A program made the translations under genes and the position numbers. Shown here piece after piece: positions 27,694-38,320 of a DNA stretch of 64,000 nucleotides. Positions within the stretch are counted from its first letter, which is position 1, and each line of letters opens with the position of its first letter. The notes below the pieces were generated by a model, which was given only the letters and a program-made list of their open reading frames with translations, made no database searches and had not been told where the DNA came from. Source of the DNA: a virus; the IMG/VR virus record IMGVR_UViG_3300033998_000095, positions 1 to 64,000 of that record; one strand, given 5' to 3'.

Positions 27694-29307
27694 TTATTGG
27701 ACAGTAAGAGTAATACTAATAACTTCTATTGCGCCAGTTATTTGTAGATTAATCTGTACTTGGCATCTGTTAAGCTTTTTATCATAATCGTTTGCAAATA
27801 CATTTACTTTAAACCATTCAAGTGCTCTCTTGGATCTTAGTTCCCCAAGGAAGGCAGTCACGTTACCTTTGATCAATTCCCAAGTATATTCATCATTTAG
27901 ATCAAAGATATAATACTTTAAATTCCATTCAAGTACTCTCTTAATATACAATAATGTCAAAACAACGTGAATATTCTGTAAAGCACTTGGCCTAGATTGA
28001 GTAGTCCAGTTACCCCATATACAATCTCCACCATTGGACCATCTCATTATTGGATTAAGTTGATTTAACTTAAACTGATCTTTATATCCACCAACCAACT
28101 TATACCTTATATCTTTGATACCATCAACAACGCCTCTGGTCAATCCAGCAGTTGGCCACCATAAATCATAATCTCTATCTGTTTTAGCAAATGCTTTAGC
28201 AACATGATATATTGGAGAAAACCAATAATATTTACCAGTATATGCATCATATACTTTAGTATACATTTCAAATAATGCTGCTCTATAGTTATTATAATTA
28301 TGATCAGTTGTTCTAGTTTGGATAGCTGCAGCAGGAGAAGGATTATCTCCATTATCCAAGAATGCAAAACAATCTGTTCTTATATCACACAAATCTACAA
28401 TGGCATCTTTTACTGCAGTTGGATATCCTGCATCAAATACTACTGAAAACATTAAACACTCAGGATCAGTCAATTCATCATTTAGATTGCCAGTAAAAGG
28501 ATTTGTAAGTGTACCAGTGTATCCTCTTACCAGAAGTTGAGTGCCAACAGTCCAATCAAGAAATCCAGTAGTTGCATTAAAGAGGTTACCATCATCACCA
28601 TTTTTTAAATTAAGAAAAGTTGTAAAGGGAACAGACCAATCTTTAGTAGCGTCTATATTATCAGATACTTTAACTCTCAATAGTTGAGAATATTTATCTA
28701 AAACATATTCTACAAATAGACTTTCATTAGTATAATCTACAGCATCTTTGTCAAAGGAAATTAAGAATGATTCTGCTATAACATATTCTCCCTCAGATGT
28801 CTTTTGATAAATATCTATATTATAGCAACTAAACAGACCAGCATATTCTGAAGATGGTGTTAATTTAATAGCAACATCATTGTACCAAGATCCTCTTCCT
28901 ACTGGGTAAAATATTGCATCAGCATTACCATCAGTAATCTTTGTTGATATAGCATCTACTGAAGCTATATTCGTTAAAAACACTGTACTAACGCTATCAG
29001 TACCAACATTATATTTTAATCCCAAATTAGCAAATCCAGCAGTTTCTGGTAATACTCTCATTACATAAAGATTACCAAGAATGCTTAAATACTGTTTTGC
29101 TACATACCAACCTTGTCCATATTTGGCAGGATTACCTACACCATAGGTATTAATTAGATCTTGTACTGAAGTGGTCATCCTAGGTACATTATCAGGTCCT
29201 TTTTCTGAAAATAAACAAATAAATCCAATAGTACCTGGAAGTGGCTGCATAGTGAAAGATTCATCGACTATTGTAGTATAAACTCCTGGAAAAATATTTG
29301 TTGCCAT
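27694..29307 (-). CDS. Tail sheath protein (gp18-like)
   Basis: 537 residues. The start (FPGVYTTIVDESFTMQPLPGTIGFICLFSEKGP) and DLINTYGVGNP are the classic N-terminus of contractile tail sheath proteins, and the C-terminal part (ALEWFKVNVFANDYDKKLNRCQVQINLQITGAIEVISITLTV) matches the conserved sheath C-terminal domain that interlocks subunits. The protein forms the contractile outer cylinder that drives the tube into the host. A GGGAGGAATG ribosome site precedes the ATG. A hairpin directly downstream fits high expression. Confidence 0.93.
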   Translation of the reverse strand: MATNIFPGVYTTIVDESFTMQPLPGTIGFICLFSEKGPDNVPRMTTSVQDLINTYGVGNPAKYGQGWYVAKQYLSILGNLYVMRVLPETAGFANLGLKYNVGTDSVSTVFLTNIASVDAISTKITDGNADAIFYPVGRGSWYNDVAIKLTPSSEYAGLFSCYNIDIYQKTSEGEYVIAESFLISFDKDAVDYTNESLFVEYVLDKYSQLLRVKVSDNIDATKDWSVPFTTFLNLKNGDDGNLFNATTGFLDWTVGTQLLVRGYTGTLTNPFTGNLNDELTDPECLMFSVVFDAGYPTAVKDAIVDLCDIRTDCFAFLDNGDNPSPAAAIQTRTTDHNYNNYRAALFEMYTKVYDAYTGKYYWFSPIYHVAKAFAKTDRDYDLWWPTAGLTRGVVDGIKDIRYKLVGGYKDQFKLNQLNPIMRWSNGGDCIWGNWTTQSRPSALQNIHVVLTLLYIKRVLEWNLKYYIFDLNDEYTWELIKGNVTAFLGELRSKRALEWFKVNVFANDYDKKLNRCQVQINLQITGAIEVISITLTVQ

Positions 29308-29376
29308 ATTACATTCCTCCCAATAAAATTTTGTTTTTATTACTAAACTTAATATTACAAATAAAATAAAAGAATA

Positions 29377-30345
29377 TTATGACAAAAAAGATATCCCACG
29401 TGCACATATTGTTTGAATATTTGGATCAGCTAATAATTTAGCATTTATAGATAAAGCATAGATATATTGTGCCATAGGCTCACTTGTTACAAAAAGCTCT
29501 CTAAATATGGGCACAGGATATCTAAAATCTACCACTTTAACTGTACTTATAAGGGAATATGATGTATCTAAAGATTTAATAGATAATACTTTAAATTCAT
29601 ATCTATCAAGAAATTCCTGATTAAAGATCTTTAATCTGTGATTTTGATTTCTTACACATATAATAAACTCTTTAATAAATGTATCAAACCATTCTTTATA
29701 TGAGTCCAAACTTGGTTGATCTATATCACGTTGATTCAGATATTCTAAAGTATCTTTATATATTTCATTAAATAAATAGATAACTGTATTGATTGTATTC
29801 TTATTTATTTTTGACATGCCTTGAAGCATAGGTATTTCAAAATACTCAAGAATGATATTGAGATATCTTTTATACCATAATGATGCCAACATTTTAGACA
29901 TTGTAGATAATTGGGTAAATTCATAAAGTAATTTAAAAAAGAAATTCTTATAAAATGTATCATTTGATTCATAATTAATGAGAGAACCACGTTGATGGGC
30001 ATTATATGCATGGATACCACTATATAATATTGTGGCAAGGACTTTTCCAATGTTTTCTCCCATCATTCTTTTAAGTATATCTTTCTCATTTTTTAATAAT
30101 ATATTTTTAGCAAGAAAGTTTTTAACACTTGTAGATATATTATCTATTGCTGTAAGTATAAAAGATTCATCATAATATATTTTATTTGTTCTCCAATCAA
30201 ATATAACTCCATTAGGTGCTCTATTGCCTCTTGGATATATTCCTCCTGAATCCATTTGGCCTATAATAACTGTACTTAAAGGAGATTCTATTAATTTGTT
30301 TTCTTCAAGTTTGAGAATAAAATTTCTAAATGTTTCTGGCGTCAT
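29377..30345 (-). CDS. Unknown structural-cluster protein (322 aa)
   Basis: A 322-residue, mostly helical protein with a beta-rich C-terminal 70 residues. No motif is recognised. It lies between terminase-side genes and the sheath gene, a position often used by neck or tail-completion proteins (gp15-like), which is only a positional guess. The ATG follows an AAGGAG site at good spacing, and the gene follows the 335-residue gene by 22 bases, so both are probably co-translated. Confidence 0.55.
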   Translation of the reverse strand: MTPETFRNFILKLEENKLIESPLSTVIIGQMDSGGIYPRGNRAPNGVIFDWRTNKIYYDESFILTAIDNISTSVKNFLAKNILLKNEKDILKRMMGENIGKVLATILYSGIHAYNAHQRGSLINYESNDTFYKNFFFKLLYEFTQLSTMSKMLASLWYKRYLNIILEYFEIPMLQGMSKINKNTINTVIYLFNEIYKDTLEYLNQRDIDQPSLDSYKEWFDTFIKEFIICVRNQNHRLKIFNQEFLDRYEFKVLSIKSLDTSYSLISTVKVVDFRYPVPIFRELFVTSEPMAQYIYALSINAKLLADPNIQTICARGISFLS

Positions 30346-30367
30346 TTACTTTAATCTCCTTATGATC

Positions 30368-31375
30368 TCATATAGTTATATTACTGAATATTGATGATAA
30401 AATAGGATATATCTCATTTACATAATGTGCAAAATCTATTCTATTATGCATATCATTATATGATGATAGATCAATATCATCACTGTTGATTATAGCTGTC
30501 ATGTTCTTTAACTTTAATTTTATGCTTGAGCCATCTGTAGTTTTATAAGCAAAATCTAATAATGAATCAGTATTATTAAATAAGAAAGTATCAATAATAT
30601 AATCCATATCACGTTCAGATGTAGCTAAACACAATCTGGATATTAGACTATAGAATATATTGGGGCTTAAAGAATCAAATCCTTTAAATGTAACCTGATT
30701 ATTTTTGTTTATTACACCAATCATATACTTTTGTTTAAAGAGTACCCATTTATAAACAGTTGTTGATATTTGACCATATATATCATAGATATCATTTAAT
30801 ATCCTCATTTTATATGGTTTTATATATGCTCCATCTACTTCACTTTTAATGATGTCCCCAATACGTTCAGCAACATACAATACATCATCATAAACCATAT
30901 ATCTTAGTTTATATAATGTATCAATACCCATACAATGAATAATAATGTTTGTTAGAAAATAATTATATAAAAATTTCTTTGCTCTTTTGGGAAGATAACT
31001 TGAGGATGCTAAAATAGTACACATCTTAGTATAAAGAGCTAATGCATCTGCATCTAATACTTGTTCAGCATACGTTGTAAATGCTCTTTGCATATCTATC
31101 TTTATAATATTAGATGTAAATAATTCTTGTTTTGGATATATGTACTTTATAATAAATTCATCATTAGGTTTAGATGGTGTTGTTCTTTTAGAATATGGTT
31201 TTAATTCTTTCCAAAATAAATTAATTATATTATTATAATTGGTTAAAATATTATTTAATACATCATATGAAACAATCCAATCATAATAATGCTTTACATC
31301 ATAAAGCAAAGTCTTTTCACAAACAATATATTTCATACCACATATATCTTTTAAAAAATGATAAAGGTTATACAA
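30368..31375 (-). CDS. Unknown structural-cluster protein (335 aa)
   Basis: A 335-residue, aromatic- and Ile-rich protein with helical character and no recognised motif. It lies directly downstream of the large terminase gene with 22 bases between them. The start is TTG, preceded by a GGGAGATG site. Location suggests a head-tail connector, neck or tail protein; this is inference only. Confidence 0.5.
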   Translation of the reverse strand: MYNLYHFLKDICGMKYIVCEKTLLYDVKHYYDWIVSYDVLNNILTNYNNIINLFWKELKPYSKRTTPSKPNDEFIIKYIYPKQELFTSNIIKIDMQRAFTTYAEQVLDADALALYTKMCTILASSSYLPKRAKKFLYNYFLTNIIIHCMGIDTLYKLRYMVYDDVLYVAERIGDIIKSEVDGAYIKPYKMRILNDIYDIYGQISTTVYKWVLFKQKYMIGVINKNNQVTFKGFDSLSPNIFYSLISRLCLATSERDMDYIIDTFLFNNTDSLLDFAYKTTDGSSIKLKLKNMTAIINSDDIDLSSYNDMHNRIDFAHYVNEIYPILSSIFSNITI

Positions 31376-31397
31376 TAATAATCATCTCCCTTACTCT

Positions 31398-33086
31398 TTA
31401 AACAATATATCTGGCAATATCATCTTCTTCATCATTATTGTTCATAGATTTGTTCTTGTTGCCTTTTAATAAATTATACTCAACTATAGATCTAACTAAG
31501 TCTGATTTAGTATCAGACAAAATAAAGAAATCATCATTATTAATTTGTATATTTGAGCTTCCAGCTACACTTACAGTATCAAATATATCTACACCACTGT
31601 TCTCAAAGTCTAGTATATCAAAATACTTTGTCAAGTTCAAATGATTTGTTACCAAGAAACACATTCCTATAGCAAATACTAAATCATCATTTGGCTCTCC
31701 TTCTATTCGTCCTGATGATTTTCTGATAAGTGATGTTGCCTGTAATCTTAGGTTCTTAGATTTAACAAGATTATCATGTCTTGTAAATAATTCATATATC
31801 TGTTCCATTAATAAGGGTCTAGTAACTGCTGACATAGTTATACCATATTTATCTTTATTTCTGCTCAATTCATCTCGTATTATATATTTTTCATATTTTA
31901 CTTTTAGCATTTCTATTGTTTGATTTCCAACAGCATTGGATTCTATTACTAATAATTTATTTTTTAATTTATCTACTATAGCTGGAATATATTGTTCACA
32001 GAATTTAATAACTTGACATTTGAACATACCTTCAGCTACTTGTTCTCCAGTATCATAATTAATAACTTCTACAGCAGAATAATCTGTACCATTGGATGTA
32101 GCAGTATCTATACCTATTATATATCTCTTATTATCATCTGGTTCTTCAAACCAGTAAATGTATCCATCTGGCAATGTTGTAGTTGATATTGGTGGATAGG
32201 AAAGTGATTCATCTTGTAATCTTTTAATAATATCATCAGGAAATATAGAATCTGAGCTACCTAAAAATAACAATTCATATTCCTGATTCATTGTTTTCTC
32301 ATCATAGTTATTTAAAGCTTTTTGCTTTTCATACCAATCATTATCATATACTGGTATCTCAGACCAATGGATTTTAACTGGAATATATGCTGATCTCTCT
32401 GGATCAGTAATACTTTCCATCCACATCTTATAAAACTTTTCACCTTTACCAGTTCTTCCATTTGGAGTAGAAGATAAAACTACACCATAAGGTATGTTAT
32501 TTTCTCTAGCTACTTTAAACGTATATCCAGCTGCATTTAAAATAGCCTTTAAATGGTCCTCCAAATGTATAAATGCAGCCTCATCTATCCATATAAATGT
32601 AGGTCTCAAACCTCTACCTTTAGATGAGTTAATATCTCTAGTCTTATTACTTGCTTGTAAAATCAAAGATGAACCATTTGACAATTTAAACTCTTCAGCT
32701 TTATTAATAGTATAAGATGGCCTCATCCAATCAGGCAATCTATTTATGATATCTTTAACTTCTTGTAAAGTTTCTCTACCCTGCTTTAGATCTCTTGTCA
32801 TAAAGAGCACATCATAATTATCATTAAATATCATTAAATATGCTATAACAGCTTCATTCATTACAGTTTTACCACATTGTCTCGATGCAAGCAAAAGAAT
32901 ACCATCTTTTTCTTTTTTAGTCCAAATTTCTTTTAGAGCGTTGATATATTTCATCTGACTGGGATATAGATTCAAATTGACTGTTGTACCCAATCCAGGA
33001 ACAGGTATCAATACATAATTTTTAAAGAAGTATGTTATATCATATAAGCATTTAAAGAATTCTTTAGCTTGCTCTTCAGCTTTCAA
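31398..33086 (-). CDS. terL: Terminase large subunit (DNA-packaging ATPase/nuclease)
   Basis: 562 residues. ATPase: Walker A SRQCGKT (68-74) and Walker B with catalytic Glu in FIWIDEAAF (164-172). RNase-H-like nuclease: first Asp in IIGIDTATSNGTDYSAVE (about 320), central LLVIESNAVGNQ, and late DDLVFAIG. This is the T4 gp17 layout. The enzyme pumps DNA into the prohead and cuts the concatemer. The start is TTG with an AAGGAAG site eight bases upstream; no better ATG exists nearby. No small terminase was recognised in this window. Confidence 0.93.
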   Translation of the reverse strand: MKAEEQAKEFFKCLYDITYFFKNYVLIPVPGLGTTVNLNLYPSQMKYINALKEIWTKKEKDGILLLASRQCGKTVMNEAVIAYLMIFNDNYDVLFMTRDLKQGRETLQEVKDIINRLPDWMRPSYTINKAEEFKLSNGSSLILQASNKTRDINSSKGRGLRPTFIWIDEAAFIHLEDHLKAILNAAGYTFKVARENNIPYGVVLSSTPNGRTGKGEKFYKMWMESITDPERSAYIPVKIHWSEIPVYDNDWYEKQKALNNYDEKTMNQEYELLFLGSSDSIFPDDIIKRLQDESLSYPPISTTTLPDGYIYWFEEPDDNKRYIIGIDTATSNGTDYSAVEVINYDTGEQVAEGMFKCQVIKFCEQYIPAIVDKLKNKLLVIESNAVGNQTIEMLKVKYEKYIIRDELSRNKDKYGITMSAVTRPLLMEQIYELFTRHDNLVKSKNLRLQATSLIRKSSGRIEGEPNDDLVFAIGMCFLVTNHLNLTKYFDILDFENSGVDIFDTVSVAGSSNIQINNDDFFILSDTKSDLVRSIVEYNLLKGNKNKSMNNNDEEDDIARYIV

Positions 33087-33104
33087 ATTGATTTCTTCCT
33101 TTAC

Positions 33105-34334
33105 CTATCCAGCATATGCATCATGAGTAGATACTGCATTTAACATTACATTTATAGTACCTTGTGCATTTTTGACCTTAGTTCGTTTGATATTAAATTG
33201 AATACCTGATATAAAAAATGTTATTTCACTTCCTATTTTATAGTTTACATGCTTATATTTCAATACAACTTTTCTACCTATATACCAGTGTGGAAATCTA
33301 AATGGTTGGGAAATACGAACAGATATAGGTTTAACAGTATTCAATATTATAGATGCTATACTTTCTCTTAAAGAATATTCATTATTCTGATCTAGATATA
33401 TTTTAGTGTTTGGTTGTACTATCTTGTCCAAATAATTCTCAAACGAATCAACACTATCTACAAACTTCATAGAACGTATTAAACTCATTACATCTATTTC
33501 ACTTTCTTTATACAGACCAGTATCACTTTTTTTGCATAGTGTTATTTTCTTTGGAATGAGTGCAGCAATACTATTAAATGAATTTGTTAATGAAGGAAGA
33601 TTTGGCAAAAAATACTGTCCATCATCTATCCTTATTTTATCTTGATCTTCTTGTGGTAAATCACCATATAATTCCAAAGCTTTTTCAGTTGTTGCATCAT
33701 TTAAGGATTTAATATACGCTACATTATCATGTAAATTAGTATAAATGATAGGGGGAATATTGAACATTCCATATCGTTGAGATATATATGCTAAATTGAC
33801 AAAGAACTTATTATTTGGTATCCATATCTGTTCATATTTCTCAGAATTATCTAATTTGGATACATTTAATCTTAATTTTCCATGATTTGTTTTTGACCAT
33901 AGACTATTAATAACATCTATAACTTTAACATTCTCATAAAGACCACCAACTACAGTATTAACACCAGTATACGCATCTTTAGCAACATATTCATGTCTGA
34001 CATTTATTATATCTGGTCTGGAAGATAAATCTGCTTCTCTATGTATATCAATCACAGCTTGACCAAAACTCAACCATTCACTATCTATTAAAGTTCTTTC
34101 TGTTTCACCCATATTCTTTTCAACGATAGTAATATGGACAGTATAAGGCATAAGAAGTAGATTTCTATATCTATTATCAATTCTAAAGTTCATTTTCATA
34201 CGTGGCACTAATTTATGATTTTGCATAATAAATGCAACTTCAAGAATCTCTTCTTGCAAAACAAGAGAAGTCTTAGTAAATTTAAACTCTGCCTTTATAT
34301 CAAATGCACTTTGCTTAACATCTGCATCAGGCAT
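33105..34334 (-). CDS. Probable baseplate hub protein (gp27/VgrG-type)
   Basis: 409 residues with a beta-rich plan: two barrel-like halves separated by a helical insertion. The pattern of FIMQNHKLVPRMKMNFRID, SLWSKTNHGKLRLNVS, NNKFFVNLAYISQRYGMFNIPPIIYTNLHD and the final PHWYIGRKVVLKYKHVNYKIGSEITFFISGIQFNI resembles hub proteins that cap the tail tube. I have no catalytic motif to anchor this, so the assignment is by pattern and by location next to other tail genes. It starts at an ATG two bases from the end of the preceding gene, indicating translational coupling. Confidence 0.45.
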   Translation of the reverse strand: MPDADVKQSAFDIKAEFKFTKTSLVLQEEILEVAFIMQNHKLVPRMKMNFRIDNRYRNLLLMPYTVHITIVEKNMGETERTLIDSEWLSFGQAVIDIHREADLSSRPDIINVRHEYVAKDAYTGVNTVVGGLYENVKVIDVINSLWSKTNHGKLRLNVSKLDNSEKYEQIWIPNNKFFVNLAYISQRYGMFNIPPIIYTNLHDNVAYIKSLNDATTEKALELYGDLPQEDQDKIRIDDGQYFLPNLPSLTNSFNSIAALIPKKITLCKKSDTGLYKESEIDVMSLIRSMKFVDSVDSFENYLDKIVQPNTKIYLDQNNEYSLRESIASIILNTVKPISVRISQPFRFPHWYIGRKVVLKYKHVNYKIGSEITFFISGIQFNIKRTKVKNAQGTINVMLNAVSTHDAYAG

Positions 34335-34335
34335 G

Positions 34336-35322
34336 TTATATCATCTCTATCTCTTTGTTGTCTGATGATTGTAATAATGATTTCAATTGTGTTAGTATAG
34401 CATTCTTAGCAACTCTAATTGCACTTGGATTGATGCTTCCTATTCTTGTGTAGAATATATCTGAAGCAATATTAACTGTATTCATCATAGCTACTAATTC
34501 AAAGCCAGATGATACACATATAGTACATGTTGCACCAAACATACGTGTAATTCTATTTCTGAAATCATCAACAGTAATATTCGGCATTATATTATATTCA
34601 GTTAATATTCTAAATATATCATTCCAACTTGAAACATCATCACTTGGTAGTTTTTCTGTTTTAATATTAAATCTAATCTTAGAATTCTCTTCTTTGGAGA
34701 AGAATCTTCTCAATGCACCAAATGCAATTGCTTTTTCATTACCCTGAAAATCAAAATAATGTGAACATATTAACCTAGCTATAAGATAAAAAACAGTACC
34801 AAGCTCCTGATCTGAAGCTTTTAAAATATCAAAATCTCTTATATAACATCTCATTAAAAGAGAATAACAGAATGCACAAGCAGCAAAATACAATGAATTT
34901 AATACTGTTTCATTATCAATATCATACAATATTAACTTTGTTAAACCATATGATATACATGATGCAAAATTGTTATAGTCTTGGATTATAATTTTATTTT
35001 TAGTCATATCTAAACGAGCAGAGCACACATCTATATTCAACACAACACCTTTAGATGTTGCATCAGTTACATATATCAATGCTGGTAATAAGCTAATTGC
35101 TTGGGGGAAAACAGATAATGATATATTGTTCAAAGTTAATTGCTTGATATATTCAGCATATGATGCTGAAAGTGCACTGGCTAATATATTATTAACTCTA
35201 TCAATACCATCAAAGTGTCTATGTGGTTCTTCTAAATTAATTCTCTTATCTGGTGGGTTTCTCAATATTGGTATTGTTATATTAAATATATCTGATGGTG
35301 TATTAGTCAATCCTTTAAACAT
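34336..35322 (-). CDS. Unknown virion-cluster protein (328 aa)
   Basis: A 328-residue helical protein with a conserved-looking, hydrophobic middle (AACAFCYSLLMRCYI) and an N-terminal acidic/basic segment. No known family is recognised. It is coupled tightly to the hub-like gene that follows (one intergenic base). A structural or tail-assembly role fits the context but is not shown by the sequence. Confidence 0.5.
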   Translation of the reverse strand: MFKGLTNTPSDIFNITIPILRNPPDKRINLEEPHRHFDGIDRVNNILASALSASYAEYIKQLTLNNISLSVFPQAISLLPALIYVTDATSKGVVLNIDVCSARLDMTKNKIIIQDYNNFASCISYGLTKLILYDIDNETVLNSLYFAACAFCYSLLMRCYIRDFDILKASDQELGTVFYLIARLICSHYFDFQGNEKAIAFGALRRFFSKEENSKIRFNIKTEKLPSDDVSSWNDIFRILTEYNIMPNITVDDFRNRITRMFGATCTICVSSGFELVAMMNTVNIASDIFYTRIGSINPSAIRVAKNAILTQLKSLLQSSDNKEIEMI

Positions 35323-35342
35323 AATTATTCCACCTTTTAATT

Positions 35343-35999
35343 TTACTTCTTAATATATTTGTCTAATATATAAACATATTGTGTGAGTTTGTCCAAACCA
35401 ATTTCTTCTACTAACTTCTTAAATGCAGGCGTATTCTGAATATCTGTATAGTCAAAATTGGGAATTTTAATATTAAGCCAATTATCTATAGATGTTTCTG
35501 GATCTTTACCATTCTTTATGTATTCTTCATATATTTCTATAAACTCTTCAGGTGATGTTATCTCCTTAGCAGTATATGAATTAGATTGCTTTTTAGATAT
35601 TAATATATCCTTTATTTGTTCATTCGATAATAACTTAATGTTAGGATAATAATCAGATCTGAAGTTAGCATTAGTAGTTATTTTATTAAGTAAAAGAACT
35701 AAAATAAAGAAAGTAGTATTGTTATATTCATCATATGCTAATACTGGTGATTTATAATCCATATCAGGAGACATATTATATTGTTCTGTAGTCTCTACCA
35801 CTTGATCTATCTTATCCAATAAAAAAGAAATAGATATATCTGGAACATTCAAATATGTTAGAGAATCTCCAACATATACATATTTGTATTCTTCGACTGA
35901 TTTACCAGTTGCCTCTATAGTTAATGTTTCTATAACCTTACCAATTCTGAAATCACTTTCTTCTTTAACATGCTCTCTTATATCAGGAGATGTCCACAT
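35343..35999 (-). CDS. Unknown small baseplate-cluster protein (gp53-like position)
   Basis: 218 residues. The middle contains YDEYNNTTFFILVLLLNKI, a pattern that recalls the W/F-rich helix of gp53-type wedge proteins, but the similarity is weak. An ATG (35999) 10 bases after the AGGA site is preferred over the TTG at 36005. It is placed between a fibre gene and the hub-region genes, so a small baseplate component is plausible. Confidence 0.45.
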   Translation of the reverse strand: MWTSPDIREHVKEESDFRIGKVIETLTIEATGKSVEEYKYVYVGDSLTYLNVPDISISFLLDKIDQVVETTEQYNMSPDMDYKSPVLAYDEYNNTTFFILVLLLNKITTNANFRSDYYPNIKLLSNEQIKDILISKKQSNSYTAKEITSPEEFIEIYEEYIKNGKDPETSIDNWLNIKIPNFDYTDIQNTPAFKKLVEEIGLDKLTQYVYILDKYIKK

Positions 36000-36012
36000 A
36001 TACAATCATTCC

Positions 36013-37728
36013 TTAGGATGGTATAAACATAACTCTAACTTGATTGGCTGATTTATTAATATTAATAATTCTTCCAACTATTTGATCAGCATATTGTTTT
36101 CGTTCTGTTTTACTAATAACTTTCCCATAACCATTGTCATCAGGTATAATATAATCTCCAATTTGAGCATCTTCAACATTTACTACATCTACCCATACAT
36201 ATCCAGCAGAACATATTGGAAGTTTTTTACCAGATTTAATTTCTTCTTCACTACCACCAGCTAAATAAGCATAAGAATCTGAAACTATACCAATTACAGA
36301 TGAAGATCCTTTACTGGCTAATGCTACAGTATCATTGTCTACTATTGCTACTATTTTATTTTTTGCAGTTTCATATGAGAGACCATCTTCAGGTATCAAA
36401 CAATCAGCAAAGTCATTATATACTGCATTATACACTCTTGTAGCATAAAAATATCCATCTAAATTCAATCTATAAGCTGCTGTTGGTGCTGTAGATCCTG
36501 CATATAAATAACCTTCAGCTTTAGTGGTACCTGATATCTTCAGAGTACCAGTCATTACATCTCCAGCTTTTTTAACATAAGTATTGGTAGCTTCTGTTTT
36601 TGTAGCAAAGGTATTATTAGCATATGTTCTAAGACCAGTGATTTCATTATCAACATATCGTTTTGTAGCAGCATGCAATAAATTAGTTGGATCTGCATGG
36701 AGAGTAAGATAACCAGTCATAGAATCTCCAGCTTTTTTAACATAAGTTCCAGTTGCTTGGTTTTGTGTAACAAAATTGGTATCAACATAATTTTTTAAAT
36801 TATTTATACTGGTATCAACAAAACCCTTTGTAGCTGCATGCATTGTATTAACTGGATGATCATATAATGTTAAAAATCCAGTCATTGTAGTACCAAGCTT
36901 AGGCACATAATCAGCAACCAATCTATTATCTATTTCTTGAGCAGCATAGTCTACATACCCTTTAGTAGCTGCTTGTCTACTACCCAAGGGATCTCTAACA
37001 GTTGATGGGTGTACACTTAAAGTTAATACACCAGTCATAGTGTCTCCAGATTTCTTAACAAACCTATCATCATGTTGAGAATCATGATTGGCTATTACTG
37101 TATCCACATATTCCTTATTCGCTGCTTGATTTGGTTCAGTTGGAGTAACAACATAGATTATTGTATCTTCATCAATAACACCACCATATATAGGCGTAAA
37201 GCTTCCAGTTAACCATTTGGGAAGATAAGCTGGGTCTGCTCTTAAATCTTTAAAATTATCCTCATTAGCAATCCAAGTATTAAATGCTGATTCACTTGGT
37301 AAAGTTAACCAGTTACCAGTTTTAAGATAAAATAATTTTAAATGTTTCGTTTCATTATATGTTTCTATTGGAATAGTCTTAATGGAAGCAACTGCTAGTG
37401 GTTGTATTTTTCTATATTCATATTCAACAACTATAAAATATTCTTTTTGATTTATTGGGCCTGCATTAGGATCTAATACTACTATGGTAGATGGTTGTTT
37501 AAATTCAATACATACATAGTTCATAACTACAATACCATTGGTCAACTGCATAACTATCTTCTGTTGTGCTGAATCATATATAAACGTATAATCTAATCCA
37601 TCGATGTATATATTCTGTCTTCCAAGTATCTTTAATAATTTATTATGATTATCAGAAAATACTGGTGAAAATGGATCTATATTTCTTTCCTGAATAGCAT
37701 CCCATTGAGTTGTAAGCACATAAGCCAT
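36013..37728 (-). CDS. Second tail fibre with AATKxYVD repeats and Peptidase_G2-like tip
   Basis: 571 residues. The N-terminal 150 residues resemble the anchor of the 964-residue fibre (QWDAIQERNIDPFSPVFSD, GLDYTFIYD, LTNGIVVMNYVCIEF). Residues about 220-400 hold repeated units KxGDxMTGxLTL followed by HAATKxYVD (five visible), a common fibre-shaft repeat. The C-terminal 150 residues (YNDFADCLIPEDG, VIGIVSDSYAYLAG, PICSAGYVWVDVV, IGDYIIPDDNGYG) resemble the Peptidase_G2/tip domains that often end phage fibres and may self-cleave or chaperone trimerisation. I do not see proof of catalysis. An AGGAGG-type site precedes the ATG. Confidence 0.8.
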   Translation of the reverse strand: MAYVLTTQWDAIQERNIDPFSPVFSDNHNKLLKILGRQNIYIDGLDYTFIYDSAQQKIVMQLTNGIVVMNYVCIEFKQPSTIVVLDPNAGPINQKEYFIVVEYEYRKIQPLAVASIKTIPIETYNETKHLKLFYLKTGNWLTLPSESAFNTWIANEDNFKDLRADPAYLPKWLTGSFTPIYGGVIDEDTIIYVVTPTEPNQAANKEYVDTVIANHDSQHDDRFVKKSGDTMTGVLTLSVHPSTVRDPLGSRQAATKGYVDYAAQEIDNRLVADYVPKLGTTMTGFLTLYDHPVNTMHAATKGFVDTSINNLKNYVDTNFVTQNQATGTYVKKAGDSMTGYLTLHADPTNLLHAATKRYVDNEITGLRTYANNTFATKTEATNTYVKKAGDVMTGTLKISGTTKAEGYLYAGSTAPTAAYRLNLDGYFYATRVYNAVYNDFADCLIPEDGLSYETAKNKIVAIVDNDTVALASKGSSSVIGIVSDSYAYLAGGSEEEIKSGKKLPICSAGYVWVDVVNVEDAQIGDYIIPDDNGYGKVISKTERKQYADQIVGRIININKSANQVRVMFIPS

Positions 37729-37747
37729 TAATAATAACCTCCTCTAT

Positions 37748-38320
37748 TTAAAACACAAAAAACCATTCAATAATTATCTTATCCATATTAGATTTAGGAA
37801 TAGAAGGAAATGTTACATGAGATAACATAACAAAATTGATTTCATTGTGATCTTCTGATGGAGCAGCATATAATCCAGCTTCATTTATGTATGTATCTAT
37901 ACAATCATTATAGTCAATAGTCATAGAAAATTTAGCAGTAAGATAAGCAGAGTATGATATACTGTCTATTAATTTTTTATTTTTAGTTGGATTATATAAT
38001 GGTCCTCCTAAATCATTAAATGGTAATATATTATAAAGCTCAGCATCATTATCAGTTGGCCAAGTTGGCTGAAAGGGAGCATCTATTGTGGCTGCACCAT
38101 TACCTACAGAAAACCATCGTGGAACCCATTCGTTCTTAGCATTTGTATCACTATAAGGCAAATCAAATAGTCGCTGCATGATATAATTTCTACCAGTTAA
38201 TACAATTTTGTTGTTCTTATCAACTACAATATCATTGTTTTTATAGATCTTTACTCTACCCTCGAATGAATATCTATCCTTATATTTAATATTATCATAT
38301 AACTTAAGATGCTTGTCCAT
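37748..38320 (-). CDS. Tail fibre/baseplate accessory protein (190 aa)
   Basis: 190 residues, beta-rich, with the segments VLTGRNYIMQRLF, RWFSVGNGAA and INEAGLYAAPSEDHNEINFVMLSHVTF, a layout seen in small tail proteins that link fibres to the baseplate. It lies just upstream of the second fibre gene in the direction of transcription. No catalytic features. A connector role is an inference from its place. Confidence 0.55.
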   Translation of the reverse strand: MDKHLKLYDNIKYKDRYSFEGRVKIYKNNDIVVDKNNKIVLTGRNYIMQRLFDLPYSDTNAKNEWVPRWFSVGNGAATIDAPFQPTWPTDNDAELYNILPFNDLGGPLYNPTKNKKLIDSISYSAYLTAKFSMTIDYNDCIDTYINEAGLYAAPSEDHNEINFVMLSHVTFPSIPKSNMDKIIIEWFFVF

